Source: Scleroderma bovista (taxonomy: Eukaryota > Basidiomycota > Agaricomycetes > Boletales > Sclerodermataceae). Taken from it: DNA of 37,783 bases. Below, piece after piece: positions 1-9,829 of this stretch. The first letter of the stretch is position 1, and every line of letters begins with the position of its first letter. Location of the stretch: positions 1-37,783 of the forward strand of contig JAYMGJ010000171.1 in assembly GCA_037178675.1 (NCBI GenBank). Reading direction: 5' to 3'. The notes beneath the pieces are model-generated. The model worked only from the letters and a program-made list of their open reading frames with translations. It was not told the DNA's origin and made no database searches. The position numbers were made by a program, and so were the translations under genes.

Positions 1-113
1 CAAAGATACTGTTACACCACAAATACATGCCATTCAGATATTACACAGTCCAGGGCCTAAGATGCTGGCCGAAATAAAAGAATTTCGAAGGATACCAGAG
101 TCGCTCGCCATCA

Positions 114-1479
114 TCATGTACGCAGACGGATGCCTGCATGATACTTGACCTTTTCAAATATCCTGAAAAGACTAATGACGAGGTTGATGCAATACATGAT
201 GAGCCCAAATCCGACGAGGAAGATTAACGCAAGCTGACTGTCACACAACGTGTCTCCTACACTTCCTTCGTCAGCGCTGAGAGGGGAGGGGGTTGGCTTT
301 GGTATTTGACTGTACCAAGCAATGCTGGCCCGCGATGCACAAGGAATGATGGAAGTAAAGAAATTGTCGAAACAGAGAGACAAGGCTGCAGACCATGCGC
401 AAATAAAACATACTTCCAGGAGGGTGTGAGCAAGTTTTCCCGAAGTGCGCCATAAGCCCAAGGGCCGACCAAAGTATTCAAGCTACACTGTGGTCAGATA
501 ACGAAGGGGTCACGCTGCTAACTCTTACATAGATAGCGACCATAACATGAACAAGTGTCAAGGGGGCAAAAATTATTACAAGGGTCCTACATCGGTCACA
601 TTAGCGGGAAGCATTTAACTGACTGGTGGTTAAACAAACGGTGAACTCCCAAGGATGCCCATCACACTGTATTGTATTTCTATTTTTCGGATGTGGATTG
701 CCACAGCAAGAGCAGCGGTGGTAAAAGTGATATTAATGAATCGAAAAAGCTGGAATAGCGGTTAACACGATCGTTTTGCGTGTTGGAGAAACACGTACAA
801 GTGGGACATATATGTTTGAGAGGATGAAAACCCTGAAACCTTTTCTTGTATTCTCCAGAGTAGATCCCTCCGCACCGGATTCGTCGTCGTGTGGAGGGCC
901 CGAACCGCACCCGAGCTGGGCGTAATCACCTCGATTTCCTTGCCGATAAACAATACTTGATTTCCAGGGCGAATTCCGATCAGGGGCAGCTTGAGATTTG
1001 GGATGAGATGGCTTAGGGGGCGTGCATTGCACAGAAGGGTCGTCTATCGAATCTTTCTCTTTCCAGGCCAAACTTGAATCGCGTTGTGAGACAGTCAAAG
1101 CAGCCAATGCCGATGAGTATCGTGATGAATTCATGGTCCCATCGCGTGGACGAGCGAAAGTCCACCACCTCGAACGATTCTCTGTGCCACCAGCAGCTCC
1201 CCCTAGAGAGGAGATCGAATGCGAAGGGCGATGATGGTGTGGGGCACTGACAAAGCTGCGACGCTTGTTATCCACTGGAAGGTCGGTGGGGGACGGAGGT
1301 TCATCGTGAGCCCATGCTAGAAGATTTCGATGAGCCTTCACTTGCGACAAGAATGAAGTTAGCGTACGAGGGACTGTGACCACTTCCCTTCCGGTTGATG
1401 GACCAGCAATGGCCCGGTGACTGTGAATACTTTGTGAGTGAAATGATGGGCCGTTGTTGGTTGGCGGGGCGGCTGCCAT
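114..1479 (-). CDS. Four-helix membrane protein, unknown function
   Basis: I do not recognise a named family. Four exons (1479-799, 749-640, 586-529, 482-114) join in frame to 405 residues. The first ~215 residues are hydrophilic, rich in Ser, Pro and charged residues, and look disordered and cytosolic. Four hydrophobic segments follow: one begins near FINITFTTAALAVAI, the second is TLVIIFAPLTLVHVMVAIY, the third is around LLEVCFICAWSAALSLCF, and the last is LALIFLVGFGLIMYCINLVI. A short basic tail ends in RLRT. The four-helix arrangement with a loop between helices 3 and 4 resembles MARVEL-type fungal membrane proteins, but that is inference. It diverges from the NIP30 gene across about 200 bp. 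The start is the first ATG of the long exon-1 frame; an upstream exon is not excluded. Confidence 0.75.
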
Positions 1480-1680
1480 CGCGGGACCAGTGTTGGTCAG
1501 GAATGGGTGACCTTGTCTGCATAGGTTTTCCTACTATTTGGCACTAGGCAGAACAACACAGTTCGACCATCATACCCACTGTACAGTGTCCCAGCTTCCT
1601 TTATCTATTGGAATCCGTCTGACAACGCATCGGCTGTGCAGTGCGCGTGGGTGACCTCTATCACTTGTCTACAACACACT
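1480..1680. promoter_or_regulatory. Divergent promoter, membrane-protein gene / NIP30 gene
   Basis: About 200 bp separate the two divergent start codons, so both genes must be driven from here. It contains the perfect 12-bp palindrome CACTGTACAGTG at 1577-1588. Its inner ACTGTACAGT recurs in the eL22/CBF5 divergent promoter. No clear TATA box was seen. Confidence 0.55.
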
Positions 1681-2561
1681 ATGGAGGAGGGCGTGCCGTC
1701 GGTATCTGTCACTGGGGTCGCCTCACGTTTCGTTTCCCAGTCAGACATCGAGGCTGCCAAGACTCGAAAGGAAGAACAATGGAGAGCCGCATACGCGAGG
1801 TTCCTCTAGCACAGTATACACCAGCCATTGTTGTTCACACCGCAATTCTCCAGGTTGGGTCAAGAGCCTCCTCCACAACCCGTCGATGATACCTGTGATG
1901 GTCGAAGTTTGGCTGAGGTGAGTCGCATTGTTCTTCTAGCTGGAGCCCACTTTTCCTGACGATCGACATAGAAACTGGCTGCTAACAGGGTATGTTATTC
2001 CTTAAAATCCTGCGAGAGCACCAGTAACTTGTCAGGTAGGTTGCTAAACAAGAAGAATGGGAAGAGCGGATGAAACTATGTAAGTGAACCAACAACCCCG
2101 TTATGCCCGACTTGACATAGGGTTCAGCCAATCAATTCCGTGCATTGGAAGAAGATGAAATCACATTCCTAGACTCTATACGGGAGAGGCAGGCACAAGA
2201 AGAACGTCTCCGTAAGGCTGAAGATGGTGCAGAGTTATCGGGTTTTAGAAAGTAATGCAGAATTTAAGTCAATCCACCGTTGACTGACTTTTTTTTCTCA
2301 AGAGCTGTCGCTGCCAGGGAAAATGCCATCAACAACCCCCCACCAGTTATCTCACAGCTGAGTAAATCCGTCAACGACTCAACTGACAAGAGCAAGGACA
2401 AGAAGACCGTTAAAGCCCCTCCGAAGAAAGATGCCAAAAAGGTTCTAAAGGGAGTCATTGTGAAGAGAGGGGCCAAGGCGCAACCAACGACCAAGGTACC
2501 ATCTGATATGACTACTAGTGACGATCACCCAGAAACGAAGCGCCGTAAGATATCATCTTAG
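1681..2561 (+). CDS. NIP30/PSME3IP1 (FAM192A)-like nuclear protein
   Basis: This is the fungal member of the NIP30 family, whose human member FAM192A/PIP30 binds the proteasome activator PA28-gamma and is nuclear. Six exons (1681-1799, 1854-1917, 1972-1989, 2040-2079, 2128-2251, 2303-2561) give 207 residues. The N-terminus carries the family motif SRFVSQSDIEAAKTRKEEQW, then DGRSLAEKLAANRVAKQEEW and FRALEEDEITFLDSI, which match the NIP30 domain in order. The C-terminal third is Lys/Ser rich and ends in a basic KRRKISS, a plausible nuclear localisation signal. Exon 3 is only 18 nt and encodes KLAANR in the middle of the domain. The start ATG lies directly before the domain. The family call is strong; the role in a fungus is unproven. 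Confidence 0.88.
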
Positions 2562-2636
2562 TGCTGTGTTACTATATACTTATGTATCAGTCGCTTCGTC
2601 GTATAATATTCCTTATTATTTCATCTGACAACAGCG

Positions 2637-4295
2637 TCATTTACGTGCGACAGGATTCGGAGTTGGTGTCCAGCGCACGTCATGGAGACCCTTCTCTTGC
2701 CCACCCCCTCTGTTATTGCCCCATCCTCCTATAGTGTCGGACCGTCGCCTTGCGGAAGTGCTTGCCATGGTAGTCTTGTCCAATAGTCGTTTAGCAGCCG
2801 GTGTTAGATTGCCTGGAGCATCGGCCTTGCGCGGAGTCCAGTGAGGAGGAGGCATCATACTACTTTTAGCGCTACCCTTGGCGGGAGTGGACAAAGGAGT
2901 GCGCCCAAAAAGTGGCGTTGAGCTGCCAAGCAAGCCTGCCTTAGTACGGAGGTTCTTTGCTGCATTCGCGGATAACTTGTGAGAGAGCGCTTCGCGGCTG
3001 GAAGGGGCTGGTATATGAAAAGTATTTTTGGGCGGCAATGATTCGGCAGGATCCTCCGACTGTGATAATATTCGTGGTGTAGCATTTAGGGTCCCCCACG
3101 TCATGAGCTGTTTGATCGCAGAGGGTCCCATTTCTGTGGCAGATGGTGATGGTATATGAGGTACCAGAGCGAAATTATCTTGGGGAGGAGTCCGTGGTCT
3201 ATCTGTGAGGCAGGTGAGCTACGAACTCGAAATGTACCAAGTAGACCTACGAGGCGTGCCACTTATCGCAGCATCAATCCAACTTCGAGTTGGGCTAGAA
3301 GGGGTAGACAAGCTTCTCGACTGGTCTGTAACATCCTGTTCTGGAAGACGGGTGTTTCTGTATTTAATAACTTTGGGATCAACCTTGGTCTTGGTCGAAG
3401 AACTTGACGCAGATGGATCATACGGCGAAACGTCAGCATCGGGAGTAAACATGAGCGAATTTCGTGTCTGGAAACCGTAACTTAGGAACATCAGAGTAAA
3501 GAGAAATGGCATCAAAACAGTGACCTTGAACTTCCATGCATCCACTCCAGCAGGCCTGGTGTCTTTCTTCGGAGCTAGCACGTCGACAACTTCATCCATA
3601 TCTTGCGTTTCCCTGGTCGACACCAATTCCTTCCCTTTGCTCGAATCCTCTGAGCTATGCTGTCCCAATTCATTCTCACCCAAGGTGATCAACCCTGCAA
3701 CCGGCGGGGCTTCGATAACAAATTTCTCCTTCACTCCTGTCGCTGGTGCTTGTAAAAGTAATGTCTTCTCTCTGGCCTCCAGCATGTTATCCCTCTGCAG
3801 CTCCACCCTCTTCTGGGCTTCCCATGCCCATGCCCACCTCTCCTTTCGTTGCTTATTTTCTTCATCCAAAATATGAGTAAAACTTGCGTTGTCCTCTGAG
3901 GTGTACTTCGCCTGAAACATATCCAACTTCATACTTGAGTCGTACCGTGGCCGTTTACTTGGGGGCATTATGTGTGGAGAGCGTAAAGGTGTCTCAGAGG
4001 GTTCGAAGCCATATGGCGTCTCAGAAGGCGTTTGCCATGGGGGATTTTGCCTAGAGACTACCGGAGTGGCGCTGATGTCCTGAAGTCTTCGAACAGAGGC
4101 GTTGATAAGACTTGAGTCTTGTGTTTGTAGAGCGTCAAGGTAGTCATTGGTGGCATCAAGGTGGACGAGTGACGGGAAGAAATCCCGGGCGATGATGTGA
4201 GAAAGAGCCGCTGTGTACTCCTCCTCCTCGAGAATGTCCTGTCTGTTCAAGGACCTGCTGGACCGTGTTGATGGCCCAGCTTCGGGTGTAGACAT
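2637..4295 (-). CDS. ESS2: Ess2/DGCR14 (Es2) splicing-associated nuclear protein
   Basis: Ess2 proteins associate with the spliceosomal C complex; the fission yeast member is Bis1. Three exons (4295-3525, 3467-3251, 3178-2637) give 509 residues. Family landmarks appear in order: EEEYTAALSHIIARDFFPSL near residue 25, a KRPR-containing basic stretch, the TRNSLMF motif after intron 1, DPKVIKYRNTRL, then IKQLMTWGTLNATPR, and a C-terminal TP-rich tail (LFGRTPLSTP, LTPAAKRLL, DVRWTPTPNP). Intron 1 (3468-3524) is 57 nt, a multiple of three with no in-frame stop, so its retention would add 19 hydrophobic residues. Intron 2 (3179-3250) is placed by keeping the frame across the LVPHIPSPSATEMGP segment; its donor is less certain. 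Confidence 0.92.
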
Positions 4296-4700
4296 TGTCG
4301 GAGAATAAGCTTGAAAAATAACATGTAATATTCGAATATTATTTATTACATCCAAAATATTATCAGTGTATAAGTCACATTTATGTCAAAGAAAGTGCGA
4401 AGAGTAGCTATGTATCGTATCATTCTCCAAAGAAAGGTGCGTAGAACAATTGAAGGATTCAGGACATCAATGCGGAGGGGGGAAGGGGGGGCGTCATTAC
4501 TGAAAAATGTCATAAGTGGGCGTGGATCATAGGACATAGAAGATGACCAGTATTGAACTGGCTTGTCCAAAACGATTGCATAAAAGTCGGCTTCGATGCA
4601 GATTGTCTTTAAAAGCATATAGACTGCCTGCCCGTAACCGAGTACGAAAGAAAACAATGAGGTTACTAGGTCGCTCCTGAGAGGGGTGAGCATCATTGCA
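4296..4700. promoter_or_regulatory. NudE 3' UTR / Ess2 promoter interval
   Basis: This 405-bp stretch separates two minus-strand genes. A perfect 16-bp palindrome, TAATATTCGAATATTA, lies at 4326-4341, about 31 bp before the Ess2 start codon. A pair of G-runs (six G, AA, seven G) is at 4477-4491 on the plus strand. An open frame running through the interval on the minus strand resembles no family and is treated as noncoding. Confidence 0.5.
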
Positions 4701-6809
4701 TCATTGGCGCGCAGAACCGGTCGTGTTGCTCCCTGATCTTCCCCTGCTCTTCTTAACGCCACTCGGGGCCAAGAACCCACCACTGTCTTCGCTGGAAGGG
4801 TCTATTCCGGCGCTCTTTCGTCCACTTGTCAATCCTGCAGGTCGCCCGATCCTACTCTGAGCAAGAACAGAGGAATTCGCAGAGGAAGGTATTCTGGATG
4901 ACCCCCGGAAGGTCACATTAGCATGCGAGTGTGGAAGTTGGGACGTTGACCTAGCGTCATTCGGGCGATCAATCTTAGCATTGTAAGATACAGGGCGATC
5001 ACGAGGAATGATTTCAGTGTCTGACAACGGAGTAGGAGATTCGGTAGAGTTCGACCCTAGTGAAGCGCGCTTGAGACCAGCCCCAGCGGAACATTTTCCA
5101 ATGCCAGATGCGTAACTGTTTGAATATAAACTAGATATGGAGAGGGGCAAAGAAGTAGGCGTGGCGGGACGCGATGACGGTGTTGGGATGGAACTGACAG
5201 TGGCAGTTGTACTCATACTTGCCCCAGAGAGGCGAGATTGCGGTCGCCGAACCGTGCTTTGCCCCAGTGGATTAGGCTTTGAGAACGTAGGGGAGGAAGC
5301 TTTGGGAATACCGCGGCGATAAGCGCTGGGAGCCGAGGGGCTAGATACTCGTCGGCGGTCTTTCTCTGGGTCCTTGGAGGGAGAAGGGGTGTCATCCATG
5401 ATCAATACCCATCCCGACGTATTTGGGTCGGGTGTTGTAGCTCCGTTCTTATCTGCGCTAAATCGTTGCGGTGTCGATTTATTCAGCTTAGACTCAACAG
5501 TTGAGCGAGGTATGGCGGAAGGCGATGCCAACGCAGCAGTTGATAGGGCCGGGATATTTAAACCTTGCCTTCCGGCGTTACTACCCATACGAAGGCGAGG
5601 AACACGGGTGTGGATCTTCTGCTCTAAGTTCTTGACTCTGGCTCGCATTTCTGAAACCATTTGGACCCCTCTACTCTTCGTTGCGGTCATGGGGACAGCG
5701 CCAACTATTGATATAGCAGAGGTGGAAGGGGACGTAAGATTGGGTCGAGGGATCAGAGCCCGCACAGTGTTTCGTGAAGCAGAGAAGGTGGGCAATGTAC
5801 CTGAACGAGAGACAGGTGTAGGGGTAGAGTGAGCTGGGTTGATTTTATTTGTGTGGAAAACAGCTCGATGCAACGAAACGGAGTGTCCTGACATTGAGCT
5901 AAGCGATGCGGATGGAGGCCGAGAATGTGTTGTGACGGAGAACTTATCGGGAACCGAGAGGTCTTGAAGATCGAGCGGGGGAGCAGTGTTGAGAAGGTTC
6001 TCTTCAACAGAGGAAGGTGTATTTGGGAGAGAAGAAAACGAGGATCCATTAGAAATAGGTGTCTCTGCTGTAAGCGTTGATGATTTGGACCGAAGTGCTG
6101 TGAGCTGATCTTTTAGAATGGATATTTCAACAGCAGCATCTTTTGTCAAGTGGTCAGCTAATAGCTGCGGCTGAGTGCTCAAAGCACAGACCTCTGAGTT
6201 CGTCTTTCAACCGTTGACACTCCTCATCCAAATGAGCCTTGTCAAGTAGCTCGTGTTCGAGAAGAATCTTCTCTTCAAGAGCACGAGAGTACTTCGCTTC
6301 TACGTCAGCTAAACTGGAACTAACTGCCCGTTCGTTCCGCTCCAGGTCGTCGTTGCCCATTTCAAGTTCGCGCAATTGAACCTTGAGTTTTTGACATTCC
6401 TGTCTCACTGTGTCCAACTCACGCTGCAAGGAGGTTGTAGTGGTGTTATGGGTGGTCTGTAGCGACATAAATTTGGACTACTGCCGGGTAAGGATAGTTC
6501 CAGCTTGAAGGACAGTACAACGAACCTTCCATTCGTCTCTCTCAGTTTCCGTTCGAGAAACCTTGACCTTGAGATCCTGTTGTGCCTTCTCTGTCCGTTC
6601 TATCTCTTTGATGAGCTCTTCTTCGAGCTCCTTGCTGGAGGTATGGAATTCGTCGAGCTCGGCTCGAGTTTCGGCTAACATATCAGCAACTTCATAGTAT
6701 TTTGCCTTCCAATCGGTGGAATAGCTGGAGAAAGTAGGTGTTAGGTACAGGGGCAGTGTGGCAGGAGTCAGAAAAAGTACTTGATCTGAGTGTCGTCAAT
6801 GGAGGCCAT
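4701..6809 (-). CDS. nudE: NudE (NDE1/NDEL1-type) dynein regulator
   Basis: NudE links LIS1 to cytoplasmic dynein and is needed for nuclear distribution along hyphae. Exons 6809-6781, 6724-6526, 6477-6192 and 6139-4701 encode 650 residues. Residues ~10-190 form the long coiled coil with strong NudE motifs: DWKAKYYEVADMLAETRAEL, LDEFHTSSKELEEELIKEIE, VSRTETERDEWKSKFMSLQ, LLEHELLDKAHLDEECQRL and DAAVEISILKDQL. The remaining ~450 residues are Ser/Pro/Thr-rich, low complexity and probably disordered, with scattered SP/TP sites suitable for proline-directed kinases; such long tails are common in fungal NudE. The intron at 6140-6191 is set by restoring KDELRDAAVEISIL across an apparent frame change. 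The first exon is only 29 nt. Csl4 lies upstream on the same strand. Confidence 0.93.
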
Positions 6810-6972
6810 TAGTGGATCTCTACGAAGAGCATCTGTAGCGGAAAGCACGGCCGTCATAGACCAGCTGAATACAATACAGACTAAGCACACAAAGTGAAGC
6901 AGGAGACGGGTTGACTTGGGTCTGGTCGACACGTTGAAGAATATGAACACAGGGTTACATAAGCGATGTACT

Positions 6973-7686
6973 CTACAAGTTTTCTGGTTTTGCGCACTTG
7001 CGCTTTTCTATCCGGCCGGTCCTTGGGCACCTCATCTCCTGCCATGAAACCGGTTCCATCATAGCCCCTGTGGCATGTCGAGTGTGTCGTGAGTAGAGAC
7101 TCTGGATAAAATAACTTACCAGCCTCGCCGGTCGCAAATATCACCCCCAAGTCATTACGTGCCGTCGTAATATAGTAACTTCGAGCATCACCCAGGGATA
7201 TCTATCACAACAACCTGTTCACAATAGTCATCGAGATCAAAGTTGCCAGGTCTGCTTACTACAATGCCTTTCACAACATCTCCACCACGAAAGCAGTCCC
7301 CAATCTTGACTTTGTCCTTCTCTGTCGCGCGAACATCTTGGCTACGTATTACACCACTGAACTCTTCGCCCGTGGGCAACGGAATCCCGTCCACGACAGA
7401 TATCGCCACCGTAGCTTGCATAGGGGATAAACGGGTGACTACGCCGAGTATAACAGAGTTCGTAGTGGGGGGATGCGGTCGCACGCGTGATATCTTCAGT
7501 ATCTGTCTGCAGTCAATAGACCACTTAGCATGCGGGCGAGAAACCAACAGGTCCTTCGTGTCGAGGTACACCGACAAGGCTCGCCCTAACCTGTCCATCC
7601 TTTGTGTATAGTCCAGTACCAAGCTTGGACACAGGACCGCGAGACAGGGGGACTGGTTGGCCAGGAAGTAATATCTCAGATGCCAT
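6973..7686 (-). CDS. CSL4: Exosome complex subunit Csl4 (EXOSC1)
   Basis: Csl4 is one of the three S1/KH cap subunits of the RNA exosome, which processes and degrades RNA 3' to 5' in nucleus and cytoplasm. Exons 7686-7549, 7502-7260, 7201-7120 and 7067-6973 give 185 residues, close to the family's usual length. The N-terminal domain starts MASEILLPGQPV and includes GTGLYTKDGQVRASLVG. The central S1 domain contains the hallmark GVIRSQDVRATEKDKVKIGD, followed by ISLGDARSYYITTARNDLGV. The C-terminus is the zinc-ribbon-like SWQEMRCPRTGRIEKRKC, though only two of the usual cysteines are evident. The gene is divergent from PDH E2 with 145 bp between start codons. The donor of intron 1 (7503-7548) was chosen to keep frame. 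Confidence 0.93.
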
Positions 7687-7831
7687 TATCGAGACCCTGG
7701 TCTAAATCAAGGGAAAAGTCGGAAGGATGTTTGTCGCGCAGATTTGCGGATATTTGGCAATAGTGCTATGTAATTCGGCTTCAAAAAATCTCGACGCGAG
7801 TTTCCTTCGCTCACTTCTTGGTGCAACAACC
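7687..7831. promoter_or_regulatory. Divergent CSL4 / PDH-E2 promoter
   Basis: Only 145 bp lie between the Csl4 and PDH E2 start codons, so the two genes probably share core promoter elements. An in-frame upstream ATG for the E2 gene lies inside it at 7727. If that start is used, the space shrinks to about 40 bp, which argues for the downstream start. Confidence 0.5.
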
Positions 7832-9420
7832 ATGGCCTTTTCTCTTGCCTGCATTGCTGCTCGGAGTATGTATATTCTCATATCTCTCCTTGTAGAGACC
7901 AACAGGCGTTGTAACTACAGGTCTGCACACCTCCGCAAGGAGACATGCGCTCTCCAGGTTTGCCATGCCCGCAATGAGTCCCACTATGACGGAAGGTGGT
8001 ATTGCTACTTGGAAAAAGAGGGAAGGTGAAACCTTCTCCGCTGGAGATGTTTTGCTGGAAATTGTAAGTGTACCCGTACCTCGTCGACCACCTCCTGACA
8101 CCCCCCGAGGAAACCGACAAGGCAACCATCGACGTCGAGGCACAAGACGAGGGCATTCTCGCAAAGATCATTGTAAGCCAATTGTGTTGCAGTCCAAGAA
8201 GTTACTCACAGTAATTTCCAGGCTCCTGATGGGACGAAAAATGTCTCGGTGGGTTCACCGATAGCCATTGTCGCCGAGGAAGGGGACGACTTGTCTGGTG
8301 CCGCTCAAATGGCCTCCGAAGCAGACTCTCAGCCCGCTCCTAAGCCTGAGCCTTCAGCAAAAGAGACTCCTCCGCTCTCCGAGCAGCCCAAACCTATACC
8401 CTCTGAATCCAAACCCCAGGAGACAAAACCAGAATTGGCCAAAGGTGAACGCATATTTGCTTCCCCTATTGCCAAGAAGATTGCCTTGGAACAAGGCATT
8501 CCGCTGTCCAAGGTCAAAGGTACTGGGCCTGAAGGTCGAATTATCCGCGAAGACGTGGAGAAATACCAACCCCCTGTCTCTACGTCTGCCACAACAGCAA
8601 CGGCGCCTTCTGCGGATTACATTGACATCCCTGTTTCTAACATGCGGAAAGTTATTGGTACTCGTCTCACACAATCCAAGCAGGAGGTGCCTCATTATTA
8701 TTTGACCGTTGAGATCAGCATGGACAAGGTTCTCAAGCTCCGCGAGGTGTTCAATAAGACTCTAGGAGAGAAAGACAAGGCTGCAAAGCTCAGCGTCAAT
8801 GACTTTGTCCTTAAAGCGGTGGCATGTGCACTCAACGATGTCCCGGAGGCTAACTCAGCATGGCTGGGGGAAGTTATCAGGCAGTACGTGTTCGACTGTA
8901 CCTTCACATTTTACAGGACTAATCCACCTACAGGTACAAGAAGGCTGACATTTCGGTGGCGGTTGCTACTCCTACCGGATTGATCACTCCAATTGTACAA
9001 GACGTGGGATCCAAGGGGTTGGCGACCATATCTTCAGAAGCCAAAACATTGGCGAAGAAGGCTCGTGATGGCAAGCTGATGCCTCAAGAATACCAGGTAA
9101 GCTAGTCCTTCTTGCGCGTGTGTGCGACCTTTGCTTCATTGTGCACTCAGGGCGGGACGTTTACCGTTTCCAACTTGGGCATGTTCGAGATCGACCATTT
9201 CACAGCCATTATCAACCCCCCACAGTCTTGCATCCTTGCCGTTGGTACTACTAAGCCCGTTATCGTCCCTGCACCAGAAGAAGAGCGCGGCTTTAAAACA
9301 GTTAACATGATGAAGGTCACACTGAGCTCTGATCATAGGACTGTTGATGGTGCAGTTGGTGCACGCTGGATGACTGCATTCAAAGGTTACCTGGAAAATC
9401 CTCTGACTTTCATGCTTTAA
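7832..9420 (+). CDS. LAT1: Dihydrolipoamide acetyltransferase, PDH E2
   Basis: E2 is the core of the mitochondrial pyruvate dehydrogenase complex and transfers acetyl groups from its lipoyl arm to CoA. Six exons (7832-7865, 7921-8063, 8110-8172, 8222-8883, 8934-9096, 9151-9420) give 444 residues. A presequence ([19 protein letters not shown]) with basic residues precedes a single lipoyl domain; the lipoylated lysine is in ETDKAT, at the start of exon 3. A Pro/Glu/Lys-rich linker follows, then the peripheral subunit-binding domain ([27 protein letters not shown]), a second linker and the catalytic domain, ending with the active-site DHRTVDG. The same frame is open to an ATG at 7727 (35 residues longer); I chose 7832 because it gives a typical presequence. 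Lipoyl synthase lies about 4 kb away. Confidence 0.96.
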
Positions 9421-9829
9421 GCCAATCACATAGGGTATTACTTCTATAGACCATTTACCATGGATACACTAAACACCTATTTGCGTGACAACGGCGTGCA
9501 AATTGAGTAGGGGCGGCCTCGCCTTGAAGCAAACTTGAAGCGAAATTTGCTGCGCTCCTCTAATGGATGCTCTGGGAACTAATCTCAAGGGAGGGTGGTT
9601 CTGCTAATTCATGTAATGCGTGTGTTGTGTTGGCACGGTATACGTGTTAGACAAGGTCACCGGCGCCGTCCGCGACGGCCTCTTTCTATTATACAAACTC
9701 GAGCAAGTATGTACTAAAATTTGAGACGAAGTGTGCAGTAGATTGATGCATAAATTATGTAATGCGCAATCTGGAGCGCATTTACATGACGACTTGTGTA
9801 GAGTCAAATAAAGTTGACTTCCATCGATA
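9421..9829. promoter_or_regulatory. E2 terminator region and KAE1 upstream region with repeats
   Basis: No gene is seen here. The decamer ATGTAATGCG occurs at 9611-9620 and again at 9757-9766. The second copy forms an inverted repeat with GCGCATTTACAT (9776-9787): an 11-bp stem with one bulged A and an 8-nt loop. This could be a transcript 3'-end hairpin for E2 or a binding site for KAE1; the sequence does not decide between them. Confidence 0.45.

Noticed and set aside
4346..4783. 145-codon minus-strand open frame overlapping the NudE 3' end
   Set aside because: It overlaps the well-supported NudE C-terminus in another frame, has no family resemblance, and continues into the Ess2 upstream region. 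It is best read as a shadow plus UTR.
6140..6191. Apparent frameshift in NudE
   Set aside because: The two overlapping frames are reconciled by a 52-nt GT-AG intron that restores KDELRDAAVEISIL, so the gene is intact.
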